59,894 nt of DNA from JBFHIZ01 sp041596215 (GCA_041596215.1 JBFHIZ010000011.1:1-59894); one strand, 5' to 3'; shown: positions 48,966-57,948, counted from the stretch's first letter. Notes: generated by a model not told the origin, from the sequence alone. Made by a program: numbers and translations.

Positions 48966-50453
48966 ATGGACGTTTTGTATAAAAGTACACGTGGTGGAGA
49001 AAAAAATATTACAGCATCGGAAGCAATTTTGAAAGGTTTGGCATCGGATGGTGGATTATTTGTTCCTGATAAATTACCAAAACTTGATATATCTTTTAAT
49101 GCATTAAAAGATGCTTCTTATCAAGAAGTAGCATATGAGGTAATGAAATTATTCTTAACCGATTTTTCAAAAGAAGAATTAAAGAATTGTATTCAAAAGG
49201 CTTATGATGAAAAATTTGATACTTCTGTAATTGCCCCTTTGGTAGAAGCGGAAGATGCTTATTATTTGGAATTGTTTCATGGTTCGACCATTGCTTTTAA
49301 AGATATGGCATTATCTATTTTACCTCACTTAATGATTACAGCGGCTAAAAAACAACATGTAAAAAATGAAATTGTAATTTTAACAGCAACATCTGGAGAT
49401 ACGGGGAAAGCTGCTTTAGCAGGATTTTCCGACGTGGAAGGATCCAAAATAATAGTTTTTTATCCAAAAGATGGTGTGAGCCAAATTCAAGAAAAACAAA
49501 TGCTTACACAAAAAGGGAAAAACACGCATGTGGTAGGGATTCATGGAAATTTTGATGATGCGCAGACCGGTGTAAAAAATATGTTTTCTGATAAAGAAAT
49601 GAATGCCATTTTGCAGCAATCAGGATTTCAATTTTCTTCAGCTAATTCGATTAATATAGGAAGATTAGTTCCTCAAATTGTATATTATGTGTATGCATAT
49701 GTGACACTTTTAAAAGAAGAAAAAGTTAGAGAGTGTGGATCTATAAATGTTGTTGTTCCAACTGGGAATTTTGGGAATATTTTAGCAGCGTATTATGCAA
49801 AAGAATTAGGTGTCCCAATACGAAAGCTTTTATGCGCTTCTAATGAGAATAAAGTTCTTTTTGACTTTTTTCAATCAGGAACCTATGATAGAAAAAGAAA
49901 GTTTTTATTGACAAGTTCTCCATCGATGGATATTTTGGTTTCAAGCAATTTAGAGCGCTTGATATATAAAATTAGTGGGAATCAGGAAGAGGTTTGTGCG
50001 GAATTTATGAATCAACTGGCAGATAAAGGTTCCTATTCTATTTCAAAATCAATGCAAGAAGAATTACAAGAATTTTATGCAGGATACGCAACGGAAGAAG
50101 AAACGGCAAATCGAATTAAAGAATTATATAGCAATACTGGATATGTTATTGATACACATACAGCGGTTGCCTCTGCAGTATATAAAACATATAGAAAAGA
50201 AACAAAGGATCATACACCAACAATTATTGTATCAACGGCAAGTCCGTTTAAGTTTACTGGAAGTGTAATGGATGCTCTTGGAGAAACTGATAAGAAGCTT
50301 GATGATTTTGATAAAGTGGAGAAATTATCAACAATAGCAAATGTAACAATACCAAATGCTATTGAAGAAATTAGAACAGCTAAAGTTTTACATCATAGTA
50401 TATGTGAAATTGATGGAATGAAACAAGAAGTATTAAAATTTCTTAATATATAG
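48966..50453 (+). CDS. thrC: Threonine synthase
   Basis: A 495-residue PLP enzyme converting O-phosphohomoserine to threonine. The PLP lysine lies in STIAFKDMALSILPHLM, and the phosphate-binding and catalytic segments ATSGDTGKAAL and VPTGNFGNILAAYYA are clear. Length fits the longer bacterial/fungal type. GGAG precedes the ATG. It is a single-gene unit with its own promoter and a shared convergent terminator with citrate synthase. Confidence 0.96.
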   Translation: MDVLYKSTRGGEKNITASEAILKGLASDGGLFVPDKLPKLDISFNALKDASYQEVAYEVMKLFLTDFSKEELKNCIQKAYDEKFDTSVIAPLVEAEDAYYLELFHGSTIAFKDMALSILPHLMITAAKKQHVKNEIVILTATSGDTGKAALAGFSDVEGSKIIVFYPKDGVSQIQEKQMLTQKGKNTHVVGIHGNFDDAQTGVKNMFSDKEMNAILQQSGFQFSSANSINIGRLVPQIVYYVYAYVTLLKEEKVRECGSINVVVPTGNFGNILAAYYAKELGVPIRKLLCASNENKVLFDFFQSGTYDRKRKFLLTSSPSMDILVSSNLERLIYKISGNQEEVCAEFMNQLADKGSYSISKSMQEELQEFYAGYATEEETANRIKELYSNTGYVIDTHTAVASAVYKTYRKETKDHTPTIIVSTASPFKFTGSVMDALGETDKKLDDFDKVEKLSTIANVTIPNAIEEIRTAKVLHHSICEIDGMKQEVLKFLNI

Positions 50454-50490
50454 AAAAAAATGGTAGCGAAATATTCGCTACCATTTTTTT
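50454..50490. terminator. Bidirectional terminator between thrC and citrate synthase
   Basis: TGGTAGCGAA (50461-50470) pairs perfectly with TTCGCTACCA (50474-50483) around ATA. An A-run precedes and a T-run follows, so it can stop both convergent transcripts. Confidence 0.92.
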
Positions 50491-51856
50491 ATCGTTTATT
50501 AATGGGGGTATAGGGTTTATCAACCGTAACTGGCTTATAAGCTGGACGAATAATCTTACTTTGATTTGTTAATTCTTCCATACGATGTGCACTCCAACCA
50601 ACAATTCTTGCGATGGCAAAAATTGGAGTATATAATTCTTCTGGTAAATCTAACATTTTATATACAAAACCAGAATAGAAATCTACATTTATGCTAACAC
50701 CTTTGTAAATTTTTCTCCTTTTTCCAATTAATTCTGGAGCGAGACGTTCTACTTTTTCATATAAAGAAAATTCTTTTTCCAGTCCTTTTTCCTTAGAAAG
50801 TTCAGCAACATAGTTCTTAAATATTACGGCACGCGGATCGGATTTTGAGTATACAGCATGTCCGACACCATAAATCAAACCAGTTTTATCAAATGCTTTT
50901 TTATCTAATAAATCTTCTAAATAGGATTCGATATCTTCTTCATTTTCAAGATCTTTTACATGTTCTATTAAATCATCAAACATATGAACAACTTTAATAT
51001 TTGCACCACCATGTCTTGGCCCTTTTAAGGAACCGATTGCTGCAGCAATGGTAGAATAGGTGTCAGTATAAGAAGAAGTAACAACATGGGTTGTAAATGA
51101 GGAATTGTTTCCTCCACCATGTTCCATATGCAACACTAATGCTAAATCAAGAATTCTTGCTTCTAAAGGTGTATATTTATAATCTGGACGTAATAAATAT
51201 AGAATATTTTCTGCTGTAGATAATTCTTTACTGGGTTTATGAATAAAGAATCCTTTTCCATCATGATAATGACTATAGGCTTGATAACCATAGATGGATA
51301 GTAGTGGTAAAATACTGATTAATTGAAGCGATTGTCGTAACACGTTGTCTAAAGAAGTATCATCTGCATTTGGGTCATAAGAATATAAGGTTAAGACAGA
51401 TCGTGCAAGCGTATTCATCATATCTTTACTTGGTGCTGTCATAATAATATCACGGACAAAACTGGTAGGTAAATTACGATAATTGCCCATGGTTTCCGTA
51501 AATTTTTCTAATTCTGGAGCAGATGGAAGTTTTCCAAATAAAAGTAGATAGGTTGTTTCTTCAAAACCAAAACGGTTTTCTGAAGTAAACCCATCAATAA
51601 TGTTTTCCACATTGATTCCACGATAAAAAAGCTTGCCGTGGCAAGGGACTTCTTTTCCATCCACTAATTCTTTTGCTTTAATATCAGAAATATTGGTAAG
51701 CCCAGCTAAAACTCCTTTGCCATCGAGATCTCTAAGACCTCTTTTTACATCATATTTCTGGTATAAATTACTATCTATTAGATTTGCTTCGCTTGCTAAT
51801 CCAGTCCATTTTTTCATGTCTGGAGTAATATCAGCTGGATAATTTTTTTCGTACAT
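50489..51856 (-). CDS. Citrate synthase
   Basis: A 455-residue enzyme condensing oxaloacetate and acetyl-CoA. The conserved His of the first active-site segment is in LHMEHGGGNNSSF. KGPRHGGAN and GVGHAVYSKSDPRA hold the second His region, and the Asp is in NVDFYSGFVY. The N-terminal extension of about 60 residues is common in Clostridial forms. AAAGGGG precedes the ATG on the minus strand. No aconitase or isocitrate dehydrogenase is nearby. Its product probably feeds glutamate synthesis in a branched pathway, which is an inference. Confidence 0.95.
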   Translation of the reverse strand: MYEKNYPADITPDMKKWTGLASEANLIDSNLYQKYDVKRGLRDLDGKGVLAGLTNISDIKAKELVDGKEVPCHGKLFYRGINVENIIDGFTSENRFGFEETTYLLLFGKLPSAPELEKFTETMGNYRNLPTSFVRDIIMTAPSKDMMNTLARSVLTLYSYDPNADDTSLDNVLRQSLQLISILPLLSIYGYQAYSHYHDGKGFFIHKPSKELSTAENILYLLRPDYKYTPLEARILDLALVLHMEHGGGNNSSFTTHVVTSSYTDTYSTIAAAIGSLKGPRHGGANIKVVHMFDDLIEHVKDLENEEDIESYLEDLLDKKAFDKTGLIYGVGHAVYSKSDPRAVIFKNYVAELSKEKGLEKEFSLYEKVERLAPELIGKRRKIYKGVSINVDFYSGFVYKMLDLPEELYTPIFAIARIVGWSAHRMEELTNQSKIIRPAYKPVTVDKPYTPINKR

Positions 51857-51885
51857 ATTGATTCCCCTTTCATAATTTCGGTACT

Positions 51886-51891
51886 ATTATA
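51886..51891 (-). promoter_or_regulatory. Possible -10 box of the citrate synthase gene
   Basis: On the minus strand a perfect TATAAT occurs 30 bases before the start codon. No convincing -35 lies at 16-18 bases; TTGCAT is 21 bases away. Confidence 0.35.
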
Positions 51892-51976
51892 CTACCATGA
51901 AAGCGAATACTTATGCAAGATATGTCTAATTTGAACATATTAAATTTTTATTAATAATTGCGAATAGACATTGTTT

Positions 51977-52005
51977 TTGTGGATTTTTTATCCGTTTCGT
52001 ATTAA
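51977..52005 (+). promoter_or_regulatory. Probable promoter of deoC-pepP
   Basis: TTGTGG (51977-51982) and TATTAA (52000-52005) are separated by 17 bases, 51 bases before the deoC start. Confidence 0.4.
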
Positions 52006-52055
52006 ACTATACAAGAACATAATGAATTAAACAGAATAATAAGTTGGAGGGAAAA

Positions 52056-52703
52056 ATGACAAATAAAGAAATGTTATCACATGTAGACCATACACAATTA
52101 AAAGCATTTGCCACATGGGAAGATATTAAAAAATTATGTGAAGAAGCAATTACATACCAAACAGCAAGTGTCTGTATTCCGCCTACATATATAAAAAAAA
52201 TCAAAGAAACTTATCAGGATAAACTTACAATATGTACGGTAATTGGATTTCCATTAGGATATTCGGTATTAGAAAGTAAACTTGCAGAAACAAAAGTTGC
52301 GATAAAGGATGGAGCGACGGAAATTGATATGGTGATTAATATCTGCGATGTGAAAAATCATGATTTTGAAAAAGTTGAACAAGAAGTACGTGCAATAAAG
52401 GAAGCGGTTGGTTCACATATTTTAAAAGTGATTATTGAAACTTGTTATTTAACAGAGGAAGAAAAGATACACTTGTGCAAAATTGTAACTAATGCGGGAG
52501 CAGATTATATTAAAACTTCAACGGGATTTGGAACCGGTGGAGCTACGATGGAAGATATTCTTTTATTTAAAAAATATATTGGACCAAATGTGAAAATGAA
52601 AGCAGCGGGTGGAATTAGCACGGTGGAAGATCTTGCTGCATTTTTAGAAGCTGGTTGTGAACGTGTTGGTACTTCTAGAGCAATTGGACTTTTAAAAGAG
52701 TAA
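52056..52703 (+). CDS. deoC: Deoxyribose-phosphate aldolase
   Basis: A 215-residue TIM-barrel aldolase that cleaves 2-deoxyribose-5-phosphate to acetaldehyde and glyceraldehyde-3-phosphate. The Schiff-base lysine lies in YIKTSTGFGTGGAT, with a second lysine in KMKAAGGI; DHTQLKAFAT and GFPLGYS are typical. Length is normal. ATG 52056 follows GGAGGG; an in-frame TTG at 52044 overlaps that site. It lies 14 bases before pepP. Confidence 0.96.
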   Translation: MTNKEMLSHVDHTQLKAFATWEDIKKLCEEAITYQTASVCIPPTYIKKIKETYQDKLTICTVIGFPLGYSVLESKLAETKVAIKDGATEIDMVINICDVKNHDFEKVEQEVRAIKEAVGSHILKVIIETCYLTEEEKIHLCKIVTNAGADYIKTSTGFGTGGATMEDILLFKKYIGPNVKMKAAGGISTVEDLAAFLEAGCERVGTSRAIGLLKE

Positions 52704-52717
52704 AGAGAGAAGATGGT

Positions 52718-54523
52718 ATGAACGAAGAAATAAAAGAACGATTACAACAAATGAAACAATTTTTAAAACAACAGGAAATTGATTATTTTATAATACCGAC
52801 GATGGATTATCATAATTCAGAATATGTTAGTGATTATTTTAAAGTACGTGAATATTTCTCGGGTTTTAATGGATCCAATGGTACTTTATTAATTTCACAA
52901 GATAAAATGGGATTATGGACGGATGGAAGATATTTTTCGCAAGCCGAAAAGCAGTTGCATGGTACAGATATTGTTTTATTTCGAATGGGGGAAGAAAACG
53001 TTCCAACCATTTCTGCATATATTGAAAAGGAAATGAAACCATCTCAAACCGTTGCGTTTTATGGAAAAACAATGGCCGCTAGTTTTGGGAAAGCAATTGA
53101 AAAAATTGTAGATAATAAAGCAGGAAATATAAAGTATGATATTTCCCCAGCAGCTTATTTATGGAAAGATAGACCAAGTATTCCAACCTCTAAACCATGG
53201 ATTTTAGATGTGAAATATGCTGGAAAAACATACCAAGAAAAAGTAGATCAAGTTCGGCAACAAATGAAAGAAAATCAAGTCACGAATTTGGTATTAAGTA
53301 AATTAGACGATATCATGTGGCTGTTTAATTTAAGAGGTAGTGATATTGCGTGTAATCCTGTATTTTTATCCTATGCTTTAATTACTATGGATGAATCATT
53401 TATATTTATGCAAAAAGAAGCAATAAATGAAAAAATACAAAAATATTTGATGAATAACAAAGTGCAAATATACTTGTATAAAGACACGTATGATTTTTTG
53501 GAAAAGCGTGTTGTTCAAGGAAAAATTTGGATGGATATGGAAAACATGAATTATTCTTTGTTTAAAATATTAGAAAACAAAGGCGAGTTTCTTAACAAAG
53601 AAAATCCAATTGTGCACTTAAAAGCTGTGAAAAATGAAGTGGAACAACAAGCGATAAAAGAGATATATTTAAAAGATTCGGTAGCCGTTACAAAATTTAT
53701 TTATCAAATTTTAAAAGAAATAAAAGAAAAAAAACATACAGAGGTTTCTGCGGCAAATCTTATAAATGAACTTCGAAAAGAGATTGATGGATTCTTAGAT
53801 TATTCATTCCCAACAATCAGTGCATATGCTGAAAATGCAGCAATTATTCATTATGAGCCAGGAGAAAAAAAGGTTGTATTAAAAAATAAAGGTTTATTGA
53901 TGGTGGATTCTGGAGGACAATATTTAAAGGGAACAACGGATGTAACCAGAACAATTGCACTTGGAGAAGTTTCGGAAACAGAAAAGAAGCATTATGCGTT
54001 GGTTTGTACTGGCATGTTAAATTTACAAAAAGCAAAATTTATGTATGGTGCTACAGGGAAGAATTTAGATATTCTTGCTAGACTTCCGTTATGGGAAGAA
54101 GGATTAGACTATAGACATGGTACAGGCCATGGAATTGGCTTTGTATTAAATGTTCATGAAGGGCCACAAAGTATTCGCTGGAAATATATTTCAGACCAAG
54201 CAGAGACAGTATTTGAAGATGGAATGCTTATCAGTGATGAACCTGGAATTTATGTTGAAGGAAGTCATGGAATACGAATAGAAAATATTTTACTGTGTAA
54301 AACATATAAAAAATCGGAATATGGTAAATTTTTGAAATTTGAACCATTAACTTATGTTCCATTAGATTCGAATTTGTTAGATAAAAGGTATTTGACAGAA
54401 GATAGTATTCAAAATATTAATCAATATCAAAAAAAAGTGTATGAAAAAATTTCACCGTTTTTAAATGATACGGAACGTAGTTGGTTGGAAAAATACACAA
54501 AGGAAATACCATATTGTACTTGA
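52718..54523 (+). CDS. pepP: Xaa-Pro aminopeptidase (M24B, long form)
   Basis: A 601-residue cytoplasmic metallopeptidase removing residues before proline. Two creatinase-like N-terminal domains (about 1-310) precede the pita-bread catalytic domain and a C-terminal extension with SWLEKYTKEI. The metal ligands are visible: Asp396 and Asp407 (VDSGGQY, GTTDVTRT), His471 (HGTGHGIGF), and Glu near 508 (DEPGIY) and 522 (RIEN). The length matches the eukaryote-like long aminopeptidase P common in Clostridia. It is co-transcribed with deoC. Confidence 0.94.
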   Translation: MNEEIKERLQQMKQFLKQQEIDYFIIPTMDYHNSEYVSDYFKVREYFSGFNGSNGTLLISQDKMGLWTDGRYFSQAEKQLHGTDIVLFRMGEENVPTISAYIEKEMKPSQTVAFYGKTMAASFGKAIEKIVDNKAGNIKYDISPAAYLWKDRPSIPTSKPWILDVKYAGKTYQEKVDQVRQQMKENQVTNLVLSKLDDIMWLFNLRGSDIACNPVFLSYALITMDESFIFMQKEAINEKIQKYLMNNKVQIYLYKDTYDFLEKRVVQGKIWMDMENMNYSLFKILENKGEFLNKENPIVHLKAVKNEVEQQAIKEIYLKDSVAVTKFIYQILKEIKEKKHTEVSAANLINELRKEIDGFLDYSFPTISAYAENAAIIHYEPGEKKVVLKNKGLLMVDSGGQYLKGTTDVTRTIALGEVSETEKKHYALVCTGMLNLQKAKFMYGATGKNLDILARLPLWEEGLDYRHGTGHGIGFVLNVHEGPQSIRWKYISDQAETVFEDGMLISDEPGIYVEGSHGIRIENILLCKTYKKSEYGKFLKFEPLTYVPLDSNLLDKRYLTEDSIQNINQYQKKVYEKISPFLNDTERSWLEKYTKEIPYCT

Positions 54524-54544
54524 ATTTGTACAATATGAATGAAA

Positions 54545-54562
54545 TTGTTAAAATGATAACAA
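54545..54562. promoter_or_regulatory. Candidate Rex operator upstream of pckA
   Basis: TTGTTAAAATGATAACAA matches the Rex consensus TTGTTAANNNNTTAACAA at 13 of 14 defined bases. It lies 27 bases before the pckA -35 box. Rex itself is encoded at 21120-21734. Binding is inferred from the match. Confidence 0.6.
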
Positions 54563-54563
54563 T

Positions 54564-54606
54564 AACCTTGTTTTCAATAGAAATCATCTTGACTTTTAGC
54601 AAGGTT
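54564..54606. repeat. Inverted repeat spanning the pckA promoter -35
   Basis: AACCTTG (54564-54570) and CAAGGTT (54600-54606) are perfect inverted copies 29 bases apart. They flank the -35 box at 54589-54594. The arrangement could be a split operator. Confidence 0.35.
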
Positions 54607-54617
54607 TCTGTGATAAT
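54589..54617 (+). promoter_or_regulatory. Promoter of pckA
   Basis: TTGACT (54589-54594) and GATAAT (54612-54617) are separated by 17 bases, with TGT before the -10. The leader of about 85 bases precedes AGGAGG. Confidence 0.65.
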
Positions 54618-54708
54618 TTTTATAAGTATAACTAGGTTTTGTTATATTAAATAATGCATGAAGCTGCTTTGCAGTGGAAAATATAAACTTATAATAGGAG
54701 GAATAAAT

Positions 54709-56391
54709 ATGGCAACAAAAGCTTATTATCCAATAAGTGAAATTGGAAAAGGTAAGACAGGTTTTACAAGTTCTACACGTGCAATCATCGAGGGAGCTTT
54801 TTACGGCAATAACGTAGTGAAAATTAATTCGTTAAGAGAAGCTTATAAAATGGCTTATGATTCACCAGGGACAATCGTTACAGACATGCCAGTTCATAGA
54901 GCAGAAGAAATTGGACTAGACAAAGATGCAAAAGTTTTATTATTTAATGATGGTGCAATTACAGGACGTTTTGCAGCAGCAAGAAAAATTGTAGGAAAAC
55001 CAGGCGTAAACCAAGTTGAATTAAACAAAATTCTTATGAGCGCTGTATATGATTCAAGATATAAATTGATGTATCATGCAGAAGCATTTATTGGTTTAGA
55101 TAAAGATTACATGGTAAAAGTTCATTTATTACTTCCAGAAGGTGAAGAAAACTTACTTTACAACTGGTTATTGAATTTCCAATATACATCTCAAGAATAC
55201 AAAGATATGTATAGAGAATCTAAATTATATGATGAACCAGATATTTATATTTTCTCTGATCCTCAATGGGCAGGAGCAAAAACAAATGAATTCTGTCATC
55301 AAGAATGTTTTACATACTTCCATACAGAAGCAAACTGTGCAGCATTACTTGGAATGAAATATTTTGGAGAGCACAAAAAAGGAACCCTTACACTTGGATG
55401 GGCAATGGCAAATAGAAATGGTTTTGCAGCTTGTCATGGTGGACAAAAAGAATACTTTAAAGAAGATGGATCAAAATTTGTTGTTGGTGTATTTGGACTT
55501 TCTGGTTCTGGAAAATCTACAATTACACATGCAACACATGGTGGAAAATATTCTCAAATTAAAGTTTTACATGATGATGCATTTATTATTAATGCAGAGA
55601 CTTGTCAATCTTATGCATTAGAACCATCATACTTTGATAAAACAAATGATTATCCAACTGGATGTGAAGATAATAAATATTTATTAACGGTTCAAAACTG
55701 TTCTGCAACATTGGATGAAGATGGAAAAGTACAATTAGTAACAGAAGATATCAGAAATGGTAATGGACGTGCTATTAAATCTAAATTATGGTCACCAAAT
55801 AGATTAGATAAATTTGCAGCTCCTGTAAATGCAATTTTCTGGATCATGAAAGATTTAACAATTCCACCAGTAGTAAAATTGAAAGGTGCATCTTTAGCAG
55901 CAGTTATGGGTGCTACACTTGCTACCAAACGTTCTAGTGCAGAAAGACTTGCTAAAGGAGTTGATCCTAATAAATTAGTAGTAGAACCATATGCAAATCC
56001 ATTTAGAACGTATCCATTAGTAAATGACTATGATAAATTCAAAGGATTAGTGGAAACTAAAAATGTTGATTGTTACATTATCAACACCGGAGATTTCATG
56101 GGTAAAAATATTCAACCAAAAGATACCTTAGGGATTATTGAAGGAGTTGTAGATGGATCCATTACTTTTGAAAAATGGGGACCATTCAGTGATATTGAAA
56201 TTTCTAATTGGGATGGATTTGTTCCAGATTTATCCGATAAAGAATATGTTAAAACTATGGTAACTCGTATGCAAGAACGTTTAAACTATGTTACCGAATT
56301 AGATACCATAGATGAAGGATATGATGCATTACCAGCAGATGCAGCAGAAGCAATTAAAAAAGTTGTTGATGAAGCGACTACCTTATTATAA
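54709..56391 (+). CDS. pckA: Phosphoenolpyruvate carboxykinase (ATP)
   Basis: A 560-residue ATP-dependent PEPCK interconverting oxaloacetate + ATP and PEP + CO2 + ADP. The kinase P-loop is GLSGSGKST (about 263-271), the metal-binding segment is LHDDAFIIN and the late INTGDFMG is typical. In many anaerobes it runs towards oxaloacetate to make ATP. ATG 54709 is preceded by AGGAGG; the in-frame ATG at 54658 adds 17 atypical residues and lacks a ribosome site. A near-consensus Rex operator lies upstream. The gene is monocistronic with a strong terminator. Confidence 0.93.
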   Translation: MATKAYYPISEIGKGKTGFTSSTRAIIEGAFYGNNVVKINSLREAYKMAYDSPGTIVTDMPVHRAEEIGLDKDAKVLLFNDGAITGRFAAARKIVGKPGVNQVELNKILMSAVYDSRYKLMYHAEAFIGLDKDYMVKVHLLLPEGEENLLYNWLLNFQYTSQEYKDMYRESKLYDEPDIYIFSDPQWAGAKTNEFCHQECFTYFHTEANCAALLGMKYFGEHKKGTLTLGWAMANRNGFAACHGGQKEYFKEDGSKFVVGVFGLSGSGKSTITHATHGGKYSQIKVLHDDAFIINAETCQSYALEPSYFDKTNDYPTGCEDNKYLLTVQNCSATLDEDGKVQLVTEDIRNGNGRAIKSKLWSPNRLDKFAAPVNAIFWIMKDLTIPPVVKLKGASLAAVMGATLATKRSSAERLAKGVDPNKLVVEPYANPFRTYPLVNDYDKFKGLVETKNVDCYIINTGDFMGKNIQPKDTLGIIEGVVDGSITFEKWGPFSDIEISNWDGFVPDLSDKEYVKTMVTRMQERLNYVTELDTIDEGYDALPADAAEAIKKVVDEATTLL

Positions 56392-56402
56392 AATATATTA
56401 GG

Positions 56403-56433
56403 AAAACACCTCTTTTTAAGAGGTGTTTTTTTT
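56403..56433 (+). terminator. Intrinsic terminator after pckA
   Basis: AAAACACCTCTT (56403-56414) pairs with AAGAGGTGTTTT (56418-56429) around TTT, with a long T-run. Confidence 0.92.
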
Positions 56434-56439
56434 GATTCC

Positions 56440-56468
56440 TTGCAAGAATGAAAAATATTCGTTATAAT
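56440..56468 (+). promoter_or_regulatory. Strong promoter of the 6S RNA
   Basis: TTGCAA (56440-56445) and perfect TATAAT (56463-56468) are separated by 17 bases, giving a start at about 56475, exactly where the 6S closing stem begins. Confidence 0.8.
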
Positions 56469-56474
56469 ATAATT

Positions 56475-56645
56475 GCCTGAAATGATCGACAATCTTGTTA
56501 TTTTGAACCTACAGTTACTTTAAACGGGATTCCTAAATTGTTATATCGATGTCATGCCTCGAAAGTCAGTGGAAGATTGAAGTATAATTGCGGTTGCCCA
56601 CCTAACAAAATGTTAGGAGTCAAAATACGGGACGACATTTCAGGA
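56475..56645 (+). ncRNA. ssrS: 6S RNA
   Basis: A transcript of about 171 bases. The ends pair: CCTGAAATG (56476-56484) with CATTTCAGG (56636-56644), followed by a short TCG/CGA helix. Internal landmarks fit Firmicutes 6S RNA: TTGAACCTACAG with ACGGGATTCC on the 5' side of the central bubble, GTCATGCCTCGAAAGTCAGT in the middle, and GCCCACCTAAC plus TTAGGAGTCAAAA on the 3' side. 6S RNA mimics an open promoter and binds sigma-A RNA polymerase in stationary phase. No terminator follows before the yihY-like gene 21 bases away. The call is by eye; a covariance-model search would be decisive. Confidence 0.82.
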
Positions 56646-56665
56646 ATATTTATTTGGGGGATGAA

Positions 56666-57586
56666 ATGAAAGATAAAAATATATTTAAATTTCTAAAAAC
56701 AATTTCCAAAGATGTCAATTCACATTATATTCCTGCACATGCAGCAAGTGCAGCTTTTTTTGTGTTTCTTTCTTTGATACCAATTTTGATTCTATTATGT
56801 GGAATTATCACATATACCCCGATGGAAGAAGACACATTATTAACATTATTATCTGGTTTTATTCCTGAATCAATGGAAGGGTTTATTAGTAATATTATAA
56901 AGGAAGTATATGATAAATCAGCTTCCTATGTTTCCTTAGCTACGGTTGCTGTTATTTGGTCAGCAGCAAAAGGAATTCTATCGATTATGAATGGATTAAA
57001 TTTGATTAATCATTCTAAAAAAACAAAAAATTATATTATTCTGAGATTATGGGCATCTATATATACGATAATACTTATTATTATTATTTTAACATCTTTA
57101 TTTGTTATGGTATTTGGTGGAGTGATTTTTGATTTGTTGGTTAGCGAATTATCAAAATATTTTCAAATCATGTATTTGGTTGCCACGTTACGTTTTGCAG
57201 TTGTTTGGATTCTTTTGTTTTTGTTATTTGTACTTCTGTATGCCAAAGTTCCAAATGAAAAAATGAAATTATCCTATCATGTGACAGGAGCTTTGTTTTC
57301 AGCTACAATGTGGTCTTTGTTTTCTTATTTGTTTTCTTTATATGTTGAAAAAACGGGGGCATTTAGTATGTACGGAAGTTTAACAACATTAGTTATCATT
57401 TTGTTATGGTTATATTTTAATATGCAATTTCTTTTTTATGGAGCAGAAATCAATCGGTATTTATTACCAATAAAAATGGAACAACATGAAATACATTTGC
57501 AAGAACAACAAGAAAAAAAAGAAGAAAAGAAATTAGAGCGAAGATTAAGAAGAGAAGAAAAAAATAGAGAAAAGATCAAAATTTAA
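56666..57586 (+). CDS. YihY/BrkB-family membrane protein
   Basis: A 306-residue integral membrane protein with about six transmembrane helices. HYIPAHAASAAFFVFLSLIPILI near the start and YGSLTTLVIILLWLYFNMQFLFYGAEIN near the end are the conserved signatures of YihY/UPF0761 (once called RNase BN). A highly charged Lys/Glu/Arg tail follows. The molecular function is unknown. ATG 56666, five bases after GGGGG, is chosen over TTG 56654. It has no obvious promoter of its own and lies directly behind the 6S RNA, so it may be expressed by readthrough. Confidence 0.88.
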   Translation: MKDKNIFKFLKTISKDVNSHYIPAHAASAAFFVFLSLIPILILLCGIITYTPMEEDTLLTLLSGFIPESMEGFISNIIKEVYDKSASYVSLATVAVIWSAAKGILSIMNGLNLINHSKKTKNYIILRLWASIYTIILIIIILTSLFVMVFGGVIFDLLVSELSKYFQIMYLVATLRFAVVWILLFLLFVLLYAKVPNEKMKLSYHVTGALFSATMWSLFSYLFSLYVEKTGAFSMYGSLTTLVIILLWLYFNMQFLFYGAEINRYLLPIKMEQHEIHLQEQQEKKEEKKLERRLRREEKNREKIKI

Positions 57587-57627
57587 ATAAACAAAAGTGA
57601 TTTTTTGAAAAGATAAGTAAGATATAC

Positions 57628-57656
57628 TTGACTTTTTTACGGAAAATCAATAGAAT
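57628..57656 (+). promoter_or_regulatory. Promoter of the pheST T-box transcript
   Basis: TTGACT (57628-57633) and TAGAAT (57651-57656) are separated by 17 bases. The start would be near 57663. Confidence 0.65.
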
Positions 57657-57662
57657 AAATCA

Positions 57663-57920
57663 TATCAATAGAATTTATTTATGTACAAATATAAGAATGC
57701 GATGAATATGATAGTAGGAATATATCTTCTAATAGAGAGAAAAAATCATTGGCTGAAAATTTTTTCAAGTTCAGATATAGGACGAAATTCACATAGGAGC
57801 AGCTTGCATTGCAAGACGTTAATACACGTTACGTATGAGAGCCTATCTATATAGGAAATTGGGTGGTACCGCGGAGAAAATTCGTCCCTTCTGTTATGTA
57901 AATAACAGGGGCTTTTTTTA
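57663..57920 (+). promoter_or_regulatory. T-box riboswitch, phenylalanine-specific, controlling pheST
   Basis: The 362-base gap before pheS holds a T-box leader. The hallmark TGGGTGGTACCGCG is at 57860-57873. Stem I contains GATAGTAGGAA (AGTA bulge region) and a distal GGCTGAAAA loop. The specifier is read as TTC (57788-57790) in CGAAATTCACATAGGAGC, which aligns with the specifier region of known T-boxes. TTC is a phenylalanine codon, matching the downstream gene. Uncharged tRNA-Phe would pair with the specifier and the T-box bulge, favour the antiterminator and let pheST be transcribed. Confidence 0.93.
57886..57920 (+). terminator. Regulated terminator of the pheST T-box
   Basis: CCCTTCTGTTAT and ATAACAGGGG pair around GTAA, followed by seven T. 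The 5' arm is immediately downstream of the T-box bulge, as expected for a terminator competing with the antiterminator. Confidence 0.9.
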
Positions 57921-57948
57921 TGTTAAAATAAATCATGGGAGGTTTTAA

